Under the pieces are notes generated by a model, which did no database searches, had not been told where the DNA came from, and was given only the letters and a program-made list of their open reading frames with translations. This document shows, in pieces, positions 49,123-58,044 of a stretch of 64,000 nt of DNA. The stretch's first letter is position 1, and every line of letters starts with the position of its first letter. Made by a program: the position numbers and the translations under genes. The DNA is from Haloechinothrix alba (GTDB lineage: Bacteria; Actinomycetota; Actinomycetes; Mycobacteriales; Pseudonocardiaceae). The stretch is from positions 248,001 through 312,000 of the forward strand of contig NZ_FZNW01000001.1 of the NCBI RefSeq assembly GCF_900188115.1, in the 5' to 3' direction.

Positions 49123-50079
49123 CTACCGAATCGCCTGCGCGCGCACATCCGACACCACTACATGGGGCGGCAGGATCGAATCGCGCTCGGTCGCGGCATC
49201 GACGGTGCCCTCGACGAGGTCCAGGAAGCGGTCGAGCTGGGATGCCAGCGGCTCGCGGACGGTCAGCAGCTCGGGAATCTCGATCACGGTTTGCTGCCGG
49301 TAGCCGCGGCCGCCGTCCGACACTCCCTCGTGGGAGACGTGCCGGTAGATGGTGACGTCCCTGCGCAGCAGGTCGATCTCGATCAAGCGGTCCAGCTCCG
49401 AGACCGTCAGGGTACGGATCTTGCGCTGCCCGATCCGGGATGCGGACACCGACGCGAGGCCCCTGTCGAACGACAGCAGGGCCTCGAGCGTGTCCTCGGC
49501 GCCTGCCAGGGACTGCGGGTGGAAGTGGCCTGCCGCGGCGGTCGTGTCCCGCGGTGCCGCCCCGCCGAACAGCTGGATGGCCAGATCCACATCATGTACC
49601 AGCAGGTCCCAGGCGACCCCGGTCCTTATCCGCGCGGCGTACGGTCCGTGCCGCGCGCTGCGAACATGAACGGGCTCGCCGAGCAGCGCGCGAGCGGTCA
49701 GCACCGCCGGGTTGAACCGTTCGAGCAGCCCGCACATCAGCGGTATTCCCCGTGCGGCTGATACGTCGAGGATGTTCCTGACCTCCGCGATGTCGTTCGC
49801 CACGGGCTTCTCGATGAGCAGCGGCCTGCCCTCGTGCAGCACATCCATTGCCAGCTCGTGGTGCATCTCCGTCGGCGCCGACAGCACAACGGCATCCACA
49901 TCGGACAGCGAGTCGATCTCGGGCGTCCAGTCCACAGAGAACCGTCTCGCGACATCCCGCCCCGCTTCGGCACGCGGGTCGATCACCCGTACGAGCTCGG
50001 CACGATCGCTCTCGGAGATGACGCGGGCGTGCAACGCACCCATGGAGCCGGTGCCGACGAGCGCCAGCCTGTGCGTCAT
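49123..50079 (-). CDS. Gfo/Idh/MocA family sugar dehydrogenase (WbpB-like)
   Basis: The 318-residue NAD(P)-dependent enzyme has the Rossmann motif LALVGTGSMGALHARVI near residue 5, the EKPVANDIAEV hallmark near residue 92 (catalytic Lys in EKP) and a C-terminal beta sheet. In WbpB-type enzymes it oxidises the 3-position of UDP-GlcNAcA. Its start overlaps by ATGA the stop of a DegT aminotransferase gene, and a WbpD-like acetyltransferase gene is divergent. The trio matches the WbpB/D/E set making 2,3-diacetamido-uronic acid. A WbpA-type 6-dehydrogenase gene is not in the window. Confidence 0.88.
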   Translation of the reverse strand: MTHRLALVGTGSMGALHARVISESDRAELVRVIDPRAEAGRDVARRFSVDWTPEIDSLSDVDAVVLSAPTEMHHELAMDVLHEGRPLLIEKPVANDIAEVRNILDVSAARGIPLMCGLLERFNPAVLTARALLGEPVHVRSARHGPYAARIRTGVAWDLLVHDVDLAIQLFGGAAPRDTTAAAGHFHPQSLAGAEDTLEALLSFDRGLASVSASRIGQRKIRTLTVSELDRLIEIDLLRRDVTIYRHVSHEGVSDGGRGYRQQTVIEIPELLTVREPLASQLDRFLDLVEGTVDAATERDSILPPHVVVSDVRAQAIR

Positions 50080-51182
50080 GCGTGAAGGGCCTCTCGTACC
50101 ACGGCGACGATCGTATCCAGCTGCTCGTCGGTGAGGGCGGCATGCACGGGCAGGGAGAGCACCTCCCGCGCGGCGGTGGCAGCGACGGGCACGTCCCCGG
50201 GCGAGGTGGGTGCGACGAGCGGGTGACCGGTGTAGCAGTCGTAGTCGAAGACCACGCGCGGGTAGTACACGCCGGTGCCGACGCCGCGCGCCGCCAGGGC
50301 GGACGCCAGCTCGTCCCTGGAGAGGTGCGCCTCGGGTCCGATCCGCACGGTGTACTGGTGCCAGACGTGCGTACGTCCGGGCAGCTCCTCCGGTACCGAC
50401 ACACCCGGTATGCCTGCCAACCCCTCGGACAGCCGCGCCGCGTTGCGCCGCCGGGTCTCGGTCATCTCGGGCAGCCGTGCGAGCTGCGGAATGCCGAGCG
50501 CGGCATGCAGGTCGGTCATCCGGTAGTTGTTCCCCGGGATCTCGTAGGAGTACCGGGCACGCATGCCGTGGTTGCGTAGCATCCGCAACCGGTCGGCCAG
50601 CGCGTCCGCGTCGGTCGTGATCATCCCACCTTCGGCTGTGGTGAGGTTCTTGGTGGCGTACAGGGAGAAACAGCCGAGCCCGTACGAGCCGGCCGGCCTG
50701 CCTGCGAACGCCGCCCCGACCGCCTGGGCCGCGTCCTCGACGATGTGCAGGTCGTGCTCGGCTGCGATCGCTGCCAGCTCGTCCATGCGCGCGGTCTGCC
50801 CGTACAGGTGCACCGGCAGCAGCGCGCGGGTACGGCCGGTGACGGCCGCGGCGACGCGTTCCGGGTCGAGGGTGAGGTCCTCGGCGTCGACGTCGGCGAA
50901 CCGTACGGTCGCCCCGGCCTGGATCGCCGCGTTGAGCGTGGCGACGAAGGTGAACGGGGACGTCACGACCTCGTCTCCGGGGCGCAGGCCGAGTGCCTGC
51001 AGCGAGGCGGCCAGCGCGGTCGTCCCGCTGTTGACGGCAATGGCGTGCCTGGTTCCCGCGATCTCCGCGAAACCCTGCTCGAGGCGCCGTACCATCGGCC
51101 CCTGCACCAGGGCTCCGGATCGGATGACTTCGGTGACCAGCGGCTCCGCGTCACTGACGTCCACGGCGGTTATCGGGATCAT
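50076..51182 (-). CDS. DegT/DnrJ/EryC1 aminotransferase (second, WbpE-like)
   Basis: The 368-residue PLP aminotransferase has VNSGTTALAASLQALGLRPGDEV near residue 50, IVEDAAQAVGAAFAGRPAG near residue 150 and FSLYATKNLTTAEGGMI near residue 172, with the Schiff-base Lys in TKNLT. EIPGNNYRMTDLHAALG follows. It resembles WbpE, which aminates the 3-keto sugar. ATG 51182 starts MIPITAVDVSD; an upstream Arg-rich reading was rejected. It is coupled to the Gfo/Idh gene downstream and divergent from an acetyltransferase gene over about 240 bases, which must hold both promoters. Confidence 0.9.
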   Translation of the reverse strand: MIPITAVDVSDAEPLVTEVIRSGALVQGPMVRRLEQGFAEIAGTRHAIAVNSGTTALAASLQALGLRPGDEVVTSPFTFVATLNAAIQAGATVRFADVDAEDLTLDPERVAAAVTGRTRALLPVHLYGQTARMDELAAIAAEHDLHIVEDAAQAVGAAFAGRPAGSYGLGCFSLYATKNLTTAEGGMITTDADALADRLRMLRNHGMRARYSYEIPGNNYRMTDLHAALGIPQLARLPEMTETRRRNAARLSEGLAGIPGVSVPEELPGRTHVWHQYTVRIGPEAHLSRDELASALAARGVGTGVYYPRVVFDYDCYTGHPLVAPTSPGDVPVAATAAREVLSLPVHAALTDEQLDTIVAVVREALHA

Positions 51183-51425
51183 CCGTTCTCGCTCTCTCAA
51201 GCTGGGCGTGAGGTCGTGCGGAGAGGCCGGGTGCGGTCCGGTTCGCGATGGCAGCCGATGACACGGACGTGCGTCACGGTACCGTGCCGGTACGCGCGCG
51301 CCGGGAACCCGCGTCGCGAGGCACGTCCGTCGCGGGTGGTGCGCGCCGGGTGATGCTTCCCCTGCCCGAGGTGAATGCCCCGACCGAGGAACGAGACCCC
51401 TTGTGGAGAGACGGATCCGACCGCC

Positions 51426-52148
51426 GTGTCCAATCACATCCATGACACCGCCGTGATCGCCGATGGCGTGGAGCTCGGTGACGGCAACGTCGTCGGCCCC
51501 TACGCCGTCCTCCTGGGGCCCGCGGTGATCGGCGACCGCAACTGGATCGGTCCGCACGTGACGATCGGTGCCCCTGCCTCGGACACGGCGGCGCCACACC
51601 CCCGTGTCTGGGAACACGGCCCGGCGGGAGATCCGGCGCTCGACGGGTACGGCGTCGCCATCGGCGACGGCAACCGGATCCGGGAGTACGCCAGCGTGCA
51701 CCAGGGCACCTGGCGCACGACCCGGCTGGGCAGCGACGGCTATCACCTGCGTGGGGTACACATCGCGCACGACTGCGTGGTCGAGGACGGTGTGGTGCTG
51801 GGGTCGAACACTGTGCTGGGTGGCCACTGCGAGGTGTGGTCGGAGGCCAACCTGGGGCTGGGAGTGCTGGCGCACCAGCGCGCCCGTGTCGGACCGGGTG
51901 CGATGGTGGGTATGGGCGCGGTCGTGTTGAGCGAGGTCGGGCCGTTCGCGGTGAGCGCGGGTGTTCCCGCCCGCATCACCGGAATCAATACCGTCGGGCT
52001 GACGCGGGCCGGGCTCGACGAGCAGGGGATCGCCATGCTGCGGCCGTACCTGCTCGGCCAGTGCGCGCTACCGGACGGGGGCGTGCCCGCCTGGGTGGCT
52101 GCGCGGCTGGCCGCGTGGGACTCCCGCCCGGAGCGGGGGCGGCGATGA
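51426..52148 (+). CDS. LpxA/WbpD-like acyltransferase
   Basis: The 240-residue left-handed beta-helix protein has hexapeptide coils IADGVELGDGNVVGPYAVLLG, AIGDGNRIREYASVHQGT near residue 80, and VEDGVVLGSNTVLGGHCEVW near residue 120. The helical C-terminus (GLTRAGLDEQGIAMLRPYLL) is typical for LpxA, but the short tail and YASVHQGT suggest N-acetylation of a UDP-sugar as in WbpD. GTG 51426 is the start. Its stop overlaps the ATG of the following flippase-like gene. It is divergent from the WbpE-like gene, and together with WbpB-like could make a diacetamido sugar. Confidence 0.85.
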   Translation: MSNHIHDTAVIADGVELGDGNVVGPYAVLLGPAVIGDRNWIGPHVTIGAPASDTAAPHPRVWEHGPAGDPALDGYGVAIGDGNRIREYASVHQGTWRTTRLGSDGYHLRGVHIAHDCVVEDGVVLGSNTVLGGHCEVWSEANLGLGVLAHQRARVGPGAMVGMGAVVLSEVGPFAVSAGVPARITGINTVGLTRAGLDEQGIAMLRPYLLGQCALPDGGVPAWVAARLAAWDSRPERGRR

Positions 52149-53134
52149 ACTCGGCCGTGCCGCGCGCAAGTTCCCTCGCGGAGGTGGAGGCCGAGCGGCC
52201 CCCGCGGGGCGGCACGCGCGGGGCGCGCGTCGTCAACGCGCTGCGCTCGCTCGCGGTGGTCGTGGTCGTCGCCTTCGCCTGCTACTACCTGGCCCGTAAC
52301 TGGGGCGAGTTCCGGGCGACGATCTCCGGAATCGCGTGGCAGTCCGCCACGCTGTCGCTGCTTGTGCTGTGCCTGGCCATCGCGGTCACCACCTACGGCT
52401 GGCGGGTCATGGTCGACGACATCGGCCCGCCGGTCGGTTACCGGAAGGCCGCGCAGGTCTTCCTGGTCGGCCAGCTCGGCAAGTACGCGCCGGGTTCGGT
52501 ATGGCTGTACCTGCTGCAGATGGAGCTGGGCAAGAAGGCAGGCCTGTCCCGCGCACGGGTCTTCACCGCCGCGCTGGTGCACACGGGTATCGGCCTCGTG
52601 ATCGGGATGCTGGTCGGGGTGGTCGCGCTGCCGGTCATCCTCGACACCAGCCCCGCCGCCCGGTGGGTGCTGGTGCTGCTGCCCGTAGGCCTGGTCGCGA
52701 TGCACCCCGGGATCCTGACCCGGATGACCTCGCTGGTGTTGCGGGTACTGCGCAAGCGCGGGCTGGATCACCGGCTGCGGATGCCGACCATCGGCAGGAT
52801 CATCGGTGCCTCGGGCGCGGCCAAGTTCCTGCAGGGACTGCACCTGTGGCTGCTTGCGAACTCGGTCGGCACGCCCGGCTTGCTGGGGTTGCTGCTGTGC
52901 GCAGGCGCCATGTCGCTCGGTATGGCGGCGGGCACGGCCGCGCCGGTCTTCCCGGCGGGGGTGGGCGCGCGGGAGGGCGTCATCGTGGCGGTCCTCGTGG
53001 TCAGTGGTATCGGCGCGGCGCAGGCCGCGGCGTTCGCGGCGGCGTCGAGGGTGATGTTCATCCTCGCCGATCTGATCACCGCGGCGGGCTCGGTCGCACT
53101 CGCTCGGACCGCGTACCGGTCGGGACGGGAGTAG
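52145..53134 (+). CDS. LPG-synthase-TM/flippase-like membrane protein
   Basis: The 329-residue protein has eight or so helices with the LPG_synthase_TM (UPF0104) pattern. Residues 33-52 form the first helix, QVFLVGQLGKYAPGSVWLYLLQ near residue 99 is the diagnostic GKYxPG loop, and GTAAPVFPAGVGAREG near residue 265 the second. In glycan clusters such proteins are thought to move lipid-linked sugars or lipids. The ATG overlaps the previous acyltransferase stop. Its last 59 bases overlap the end of a convergent minus-strand gene. Likely role: export of the glycan made by the cluster. Confidence 0.85.
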   Translation: MNSAVPRASSLAEVEAERPPRGGTRGARVVNALRSLAVVVVVAFACYYLARNWGEFRATISGIAWQSATLSLLVLCLAIAVTTYGWRVMVDDIGPPVGYRKAAQVFLVGQLGKYAPGSVWLYLLQMELGKKAGLSRARVFTAALVHTGIGLVIGMLVGVVALPVILDTSPAARWVLVLLPVGLVAMHPGILTRMTSLVLRVLRKRGLDHRLRMPTIGRIIGASGAAKFLQGLHLWLLANSVGTPGLLGLLLCAGAMSLGMAAGTAAPVFPAGVGAREGVIVAVLVVSGIGAAQAAAFAAASRVMFILADLITAAGSVALARTAYRSGRE

Positions 53135-55208
53135 GCCGCTCGGCCGTGGTCGTGATCTCGTAGATCGCGGCAGCCTCGTTGCGGAACCTCGGCTCGAGGA
53201 ACGCCAGCGTGTCCAGCTCGGTGAGGCCGGGTTGGCGGTGGTCTCCCGGTGGCAGCGCGAGGTGCCCGTGGGTGCCGACGATGACCCACCGGACACCGAG
53301 CTCGCGTACGGCCCGGCGCACGCGCGGTTCGGTCTCGTAGTCGCGGAAGCGCTCGGCGAGCAGCCGCGCCCTCGGTGGCTGCAGGGAGTCATCGAAGTGC
53401 CCGGCGACCGTGCGCACCCCGGTGAAGGCGTAGGTCCACACGGTACCGTCGTGCCGGTTGTTCAGGGCCCACTCACCGGGCTGCGCGAGCTCACCGAGCT
53501 TGCGCATGGCCTCGATCTCGGCGGCGCTGACCGTCATGTTCACCGGGTTCTCCGGCGGCGGGTTGCCGTACCGCGGCCCGATCAGCGCGGCGTTGGAGTG
53601 CGCGTACAGGCCGTGGGTGAGCACGGCGAACCCGCACAGCAGTGCGGCGCCGATCGTGCCGGAGCGGGACGTGTGGTGCCCGGCGAACGCGCGGGTGCTC
53701 GCGTCCCGCAGCACGGCTTGCAGCTCGGCGAGGCCGTGCGCGGCGAGCACCGTCATCGGTATCGCCGCGATGGCCATGAACCGGAAGGGGTCGTTCCACC
53801 ACGGCCGGGTCAGCTCGAGAACCAGCGGATGGTCCGAGATGGCCACCACGAGCCAGGCGAGCCCGGTCAGCAGGGCGGCGCCGCCGATCCATCGCAGGTT
53901 GTGCAGCCGGAGGAGGAACACCAGGCCTGCGAGCAGTGCCGCGGACAGCCACACCTGGGCGGTGCCGTCGGAGTGCGGGGACGGGATCAGCTGGAACGTC
54001 AGCAGTGCACCGACCGCGCCGCTGAAGTCGAAGGGGGCGGGCCACCCCTCGTAGGGGAAGCCGCTATCGGTGCGCAGGACGGCGGCCGCCAGGTGCGGCG
54101 CGGTCAGCAGGCCACCTGCGAGGGCGGCAGCGAGGATCGCCGCGCACTCCGTGCCGACCGATCGGACGCGCGCCCCGGCGGGGAGTGCTCCTCCCGGCAG
54201 GTCGGTCTCGCCTCCCCGCGCGATGCGGAGCCAGCGCTGCGCCAGCATCGGGATCGCGAGCAGCATCGCGGCGAGCAGCGTCCCCGGGTGGATCACGAGT
54301 AGCCCGCAGGCGACCAGCGCGGTGACCAGCCCGGTGTCCCAGCGCACGCGTTCGACGAACCGGTGGAGCGCGACCACCGCGGCGGGGGTCAGCGCCAGGC
54401 CGAGCAGGAACGGGAGCAGCGGGCCACGAGCCATGGACACGTACAGCAGCGTCGCCGGGGCGACCGAGACCACCGCGACCATCCCGGCCAGCGTCGCGCG
54501 ACCGTGGAAGGACCGCACCAGGGTCGCCAGGGACAGCGCGAGCAGGGCGGGCAGCAGGACCGTGTTGGCGTTGAGTACCCCCGGTACCGCCACGCCGGTG
54601 ATCGGATGGGCGAGCGTGTATGCCAGCGCGCCGATCAGGTGATAGGCGTGCGGGTAGAACAGCTCGTTCGCGTCGCCGAACCGGTTGACCGTGGTCATGC
54701 CGGTCGCGCTGCCGTCGTGGGTCTCGTGGATGTAGCGGATCCCGTTGGCGTGGAAGGCCGCGTCGTAGCCCTGCGAGACCGCGGCAAGCGAGCCGAGCCC
54801 GTGCAGCACGGTGTAGAGCCCGACCACCGCTGCCGCGACGACACACGCCAGGACGGCGAGGTGGGCGGTACGGCTCCAAGCCGGTCCCGGGGTGCGCGTT
54901 CCGGTGCGCGCACCCCGGCTCTCTCGCCGGGCAGCGAGCCGGTCGTTCAGCCGCCGGGCCAGCACCGCGAGCGCGACGGCCACCGCGGTCGCCCCGAGGA
55001 GACTCGGCGTGGTGAACGGCAGACCGGCCACAGCCAGCCACGGTCCGGCGAGCCCCGCCACCGCGAAGGTCAGCAGCGGTGCCGTCCCGGCGAGGACCCA
55101 CCCGCGTAGCCCGGCGGCCCACCCGGTGGCCAGCCCGGGCGCGATCATCAGCACCAGGTAGATCGCGATCGTGCCTGCCGTGGCGGTCGCGGTCATGGTG
55201 AGCGGCAC
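53076..55208 (-). CDS. Large polytopic membrane protein, DUF6541-like
   Basis: The 710-residue protein has about 13-14 membrane helices. The first extracytoplasmic loop has YDAAFHANGIRYIHETHDGSA near residue 145, the position where GT-C glycosyltransferases have their acidic catalytic residues. A C-terminal soluble part (residues 560-690) holds NNRHDGTVWTYAFTGVRTVAGHF. This is the DUF6541 pattern, linked to arabinan or other envelope glycans. GTG 55208 follows GAGGAAG. Its C-terminal 59 bases overlap the flippase-like gene on the opposite strand. A sugar transfer outside the membrane is a plausible role. Confidence 0.83.
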   Translation of the reverse strand: MPLTMTATATAGTIAIYLVLMIAPGLATGWAAGLRGWVLAGTAPLLTFAVAGLAGPWLAVAGLPFTTPSLLGATAVAVALAVLARRLNDRLAARRESRGARTGTRTPGPAWSRTAHLAVLACVVAAAVVGLYTVLHGLGSLAAVSQGYDAAFHANGIRYIHETHDGSATGMTTVNRFGDANELFYPHAYHLIGALAYTLAHPITGVAVPGVLNANTVLLPALLALSLATLVRSFHGRATLAGMVAVVSVAPATLLYVSMARGPLLPFLLGLALTPAAVVALHRFVERVRWDTGLVTALVACGLLVIHPGTLLAAMLLAIPMLAQRWLRIARGGETDLPGGALPAGARVRSVGTECAAILAAALAGGLLTAPHLAAAVLRTDSGFPYEGWPAPFDFSGAVGALLTFQLIPSPHSDGTAQVWLSAALLAGLVFLLRLHNLRWIGGAALLTGLAWLVVAISDHPLVLELTRPWWNDPFRFMAIAAIPMTVLAAHGLAELQAVLRDASTRAFAGHHTSRSGTIGAALLCGFAVLTHGLYAHSNAALIGPRYGNPPPENPVNMTVSAAEIEAMRKLGELAQPGEWALNNRHDGTVWTYAFTGVRTVAGHFDDSLQPPRARLLAERFRDYETEPRVRRAVRELGVRWVIVGTHGHLALPPGDHRQPGLTELDTLAFLEPRFRNEAAAIYEITTTAERPTPVPTGTRSERVRPSPPR

Positions 55209-55416
55209 GGAGTTGCTTCCTCGGCTACGCGCTGGTTGAGGGCGCCTGCCGGATGAGCCGGACGGAGTAGGGCTGCTCCGGTGGACGCAGCGATACTACT
55301 CCATATCGATCAGTGGGCGATGACCTGACTCGCGCATGCGCGTGGTGGCCGGAACGGGATGCCGCGCGCGTCCGGTGGAGTGCGGCACCCGGCGGCGCGC
55401 ACGCGGTCCACCGCTT

Positions 55417-55459
55417 ACCTACGGTCCCGTAACCTCACAAACCTACGGTCGCGTAACCT
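55417..55459 (+). promoter_or_regulatory. Tandem near-palindromic operator-like sites
   Basis: ACCTACGGTCCCGTAACCT (55417-55435) and ACCTACGGTCGCGTAACCT (55441-55459) differ by one base and lie 24 bases apart, the second ending seven bases before the acyltransferase ATG. Each has the dyad TACGG..CCGTA, typical of TetR-family operators; 24-bp spacing puts both on one DNA face within a little over two turns. Confidence 0.6.
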
Positions 55460-55465
55460 GGTGAC

Positions 55466-56170
55466 ATGGCAGAACTCGTGTACCCACCGGTCGTGGCGGC
55501 GTGCAAGACGATGTTCCGGGTGCTCGACCTGCGGATACGCCTGGTGGACACCGAGCACATCCCGCGTACCGGGGGCGCGGTCATCGCGTGCAATCACGTG
55601 AGCTACCTGGACTTCATCTTCTGCGGGCTGGGTGCGCTACCCGCCGACCGGTACGTCCGGTTCATGGCCAAGCAGCAGATCTTCGAGCACCGCATCGCCG
55701 GTCCGCTGATGCGCGGCATGCACCACATCCCCGTGGACCGGGAGGCCGGCCAGGCCTCGTACGACGAGGCCGTGGACCGGCTGCGTGCCGGTCAGGTGGT
55801 CGGGGTCTTCCCGGAGGCGACGATCAGCCGCTCATTCACCGTCAAGGGCCTCAAGACCGGGGCCGTGCGGATGGCAGCCGACGCCGGAGTGCCGCTGGTG
55901 CCGATAGCCCTGTGGGGCACGCAGCGGCTGTGGACGAAGGGCAGGCCACGCAAGCTGGCCCAGCGGCACGTGCCGGTGGAGATCCATGTCGGGGCGGCGA
56001 GTTACCCGGACCCGGGCGACGACGTGGCCGGGGCCACGGATGACCTGCGGGCTCGTATGCAAACACTGCTGGACGAGGCGCAGCGCGCCTACCCGGACGC
56101 GCCCGGCGAAGGGGAGCAACCGTGGTGGCTTCCCGCGCATCTCGGTGGTGCCGCCCCGCTGCCGGAGTGA
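55466..56170 (+). CDS. PlsC-type 1-acylglycerol-3-phosphate O-acyltransferase
   Basis: The 234-residue enzyme has the acyltransferase motifs in order: NHVSYLDFIFCG (NHx4D, near residue 43), the Arg-containing HHIPVDREAG near residue 92, and GVFPEATISRS near residue 115 (the EGT-like motif, here with Ala), then PLVPIALWG. It transfers an acyl chain to lysophosphatidate or a related lipid at the membrane face. A phosphatase and galactan genes follow, as for Rv3813c-Rv3816c in M. tuberculosis. ATG 55466 is close behind two operator-like repeats, which predicts repressor control. Confidence 0.9.
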   Translation: MAELVYPPVVAACKTMFRVLDLRIRLVDTEHIPRTGGAVIACNHVSYLDFIFCGLGALPADRYVRFMAKQQIFEHRIAGPLMRGMHHIPVDREAGQASYDEAVDRLRAGQVVGVFPEATISRSFTVKGLKTGAVRMAADAGVPLVPIALWGTQRLWTKGRPRKLAQRHVPVEIHVGAASYPDPGDDVAGATDDLRARMQTLLDEAQRAYPDAPGEGEQPWWLPAHLGGAAPLPE

Positions 56171-56178
56171 TCCCCGCG

Positions 56179-56994
56179 TCAGAACCAGCGCTCGAGTACC
56201 TGGGCGACACCGTCCTCGGTGTTCGGCGCGGTGATCTCGTCGGCGACGGCATGCACGTGCGGGTGGGCGTTCGCCACGGCCACGCCGTGCCCGGCCCACT
56301 CCAGCATCGCGATGTCGTTGGGCATGTCGCCGAACGCGAGCACGCCGGTGGGATCGATGTCGTACCAGCTCGCGACCTCGGCCAGGCCGGTCGCCTTGGT
56401 GACCGCGACGGCGGATATCTCGATGAGCCCGGCGTTGCTCGAGTAGGTGACCGCGACGGCGTCGTCGAGCACCGCTCGCGCGGCCTCGGCCATCTCGTCC
56501 GAGGTCATCCGCTCATCGCTGGCGAGAAGCTTGATCGCCGGGTGACCGAGCACCTCGCCCCGTGTCACGAACGTTCCGCCGGTGTCGTCGCCCCAGGGGT
56601 TGTGGAACTCGCTCTCGATGACCACCTGGGCCACGCTGGTGTCGTAGGCGCAGGAGCCCGCTCGCTCCGCTCCGAAGCGGGCGCGGGGCAGGATCTGTGC
56701 GAGGGCGTCGGCGACATCGTGGAGCAGCACGGGATCGAGTCCGCGCGTGCTGAGAACCCGGTCGGCGCCGATGTCGTAGAGCACGGCGCCGTTGGCGCAG
56801 ACGGCGTAGCCGGTTACCCCGCCCGGCCCGGCGATCGCGGGGATCCACCGCGGAGGGCGCCCGCTGACCAGAACGAACGGGACGCCCTCCTGGTGGACGT
56901 TGCGCAGCGCGGCCTTCGTGCGGGGCGTGAACGTCTGCAGTGGCGTGATCAGGGTGCCGTCCACGTCGGAGGCGATCAGCTGGGGTCGGTGCAC
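56179..56994 (-). CDS. Cof-type HAD hydrolase
   Basis: The 271-residue phosphatase begins HRPQLIASDVDGTLI, with the catalytic DVDGT near residue 9. It has FVLVSGRPPRW (motif II Ser) near residue 42, KATGLAEV (motif III Lys) near residue 203 and VLAFGDMPNDIAMLEWA (motif IV, GDMPND) near residue 222. These are the class IIB Cof features; typical substrates are sugar phosphates or flavin mononucleotide. GTG 56994 was chosen; a longer reading upstream is Arg/Pro-rich. It converges with the acyltransferase gene, eight bases between stops, matching Rv3813c next to acyltransferases in M. tuberculosis. Confidence 0.9.
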   Translation of the reverse strand: MHRPQLIASDVDGTLITPLQTFTPRTKAALRNVHQEGVPFVLVSGRPPRWIPAIAGPGGVTGYAVCANGAVLYDIGADRVLSTRGLDPVLLHDVADALAQILPRARFGAERAGSCAYDTSVAQVVIESEFHNPWGDDTGGTFVTRGEVLGHPAIKLLASDERMTSDEMAEAARAVLDDAVAVTYSSNAGLIEISAVAVTKATGLAEVASWYDIDPTGVLAFGDMPNDIAMLEWAGHGVAVANAHPHVHAVADEITAPNTEDGVAQVLERWF

Positions 56995-57153
56995 AGTATG
57001 TGGCCCTCGCGGGTGACTCGTGGGACTCTCCGGACGTTCACGGTACCGTCGGTTCGGGGCCGCATCGGGTGCTGTGGCGAACATCGCAGCTCAGAGCGTC
57101 GACCTCGGGTAACGGCGAGGCGGGGGTCACCCTGATGAGGCAGAGACGATACT

Positions 57154-58044
57154 GTGCCAGCCGTGCGGGCCGGCATTGTGATCTTGACTGAGGACAGGTG
57201 GTGGTCTGGCGAGCCCAAATGGCGAGCAGCCGAAGAGTTGGGTTTCGACCACGCCTGGACCTATGACCATCTCGGGTGGCGTTCGCTCGTCGACGGGCCG
57301 TGGTTCTCCGCGATCCCCACCCTGACGGCAGCGGCGATGGTCACCGAGCAGATCGAGCTCGGCACGTTCGTCGCCTCGCCCAACTTCCGGCATCCGGTCC
57401 CGTTCGCCAGGGAGCTGATGACCCTGGACGACATCTGCGACGGGCGGCTGCTGTGCGGCGTCGGCGCCGGTGGCCAGGGCTACGACCGGGCCGTGTTCGG
57501 GGAGGGCGAGATGCCACCCGCCCAGCGGGTGGACCGATTCACCGAGTTCGTTGAAGCGCTCGACGGCCTGCTGACGCGGGACGAGTTCGACTACTCGGGC
57601 GAGTACTACACCGCTGCGGGAGCCCGGAACCTGCCGGGATGCGTGCGGCATCCGAGGGTTCCGTTCGTGGTCGCCGCGAACAACCCGCGCTCGCTGCGCC
57701 TGGCCGCCCGGTTCGGAGGGGGCTGGGTCACCACGGGGCATCCCAGCGAGGACCTGGACGGCTGGTGGCGCGGGGTCGCCGACATCGCAGGCGAGTTCAA
57801 CCGTGCCGCCGAGCAGGTCGACAGGGATCCGGGGGAGGTTCGTCGCTATCTGAGCCTTGACGCGGCTCCCGTGTATTCGCTTACCTGTGTGGACACGTTC
57901 ACGGAGGCTGCAGAGAAAGCACACAAGCTGGGGTTTACCGATGTCGTCGTGCATTGGCCGCGGTCCGCCGAGCCGTACGCTGGGCGGGAAGCGGTCCTCG
58001 AGCGCGTCGCCGACGAAGTACTCGAGGAGGTCCGGGATCTGTGA
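57154..58044 (+). CDS. F420-type LLM-class oxidoreductase
   Basis: The 296-residue luciferase-like TIM-barrel protein opens VRAGIVILTEDRWW and has FDHAWTYDHLGWRSLVDGPWF near residue 30, ELGTFVASPNFRHPVPFARELMTLDDICDGR near residue 68, LCGVGAGGQGYDRAVFG and PRVPFVVAANNPRSLRLAARFGGGW near residue 165. These fit F420-dependent reductases and dehydrogenases; FMN use cannot be ruled out. GTG 57154 or GTG 57163 starts it; GATACT a few bases upstream suggests a leaderless message. It overlaps the next hydrolase gene by GTGA. Substrate unknown. Confidence 0.87.
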   Translation: MPAVRAGIVILTEDRWWSGEPKWRAAEELGFDHAWTYDHLGWRSLVDGPWFSAIPTLTAAAMVTEQIELGTFVASPNFRHPVPFARELMTLDDICDGRLLCGVGAGGQGYDRAVFGEGEMPPAQRVDRFTEFVEALDGLLTRDEFDYSGEYYTAAGARNLPGCVRHPRVPFVVAANNPRSLRLAARFGGGWVTTGHPSEDLDGWWRGVADIAGEFNRAAEQVDRDPGEVRRYLSLDAAPVYSLTCVDTFTEAAEKAHKLGFTDVVVHWPRSAEPYAGREAVLERVADEVLEEVRDL

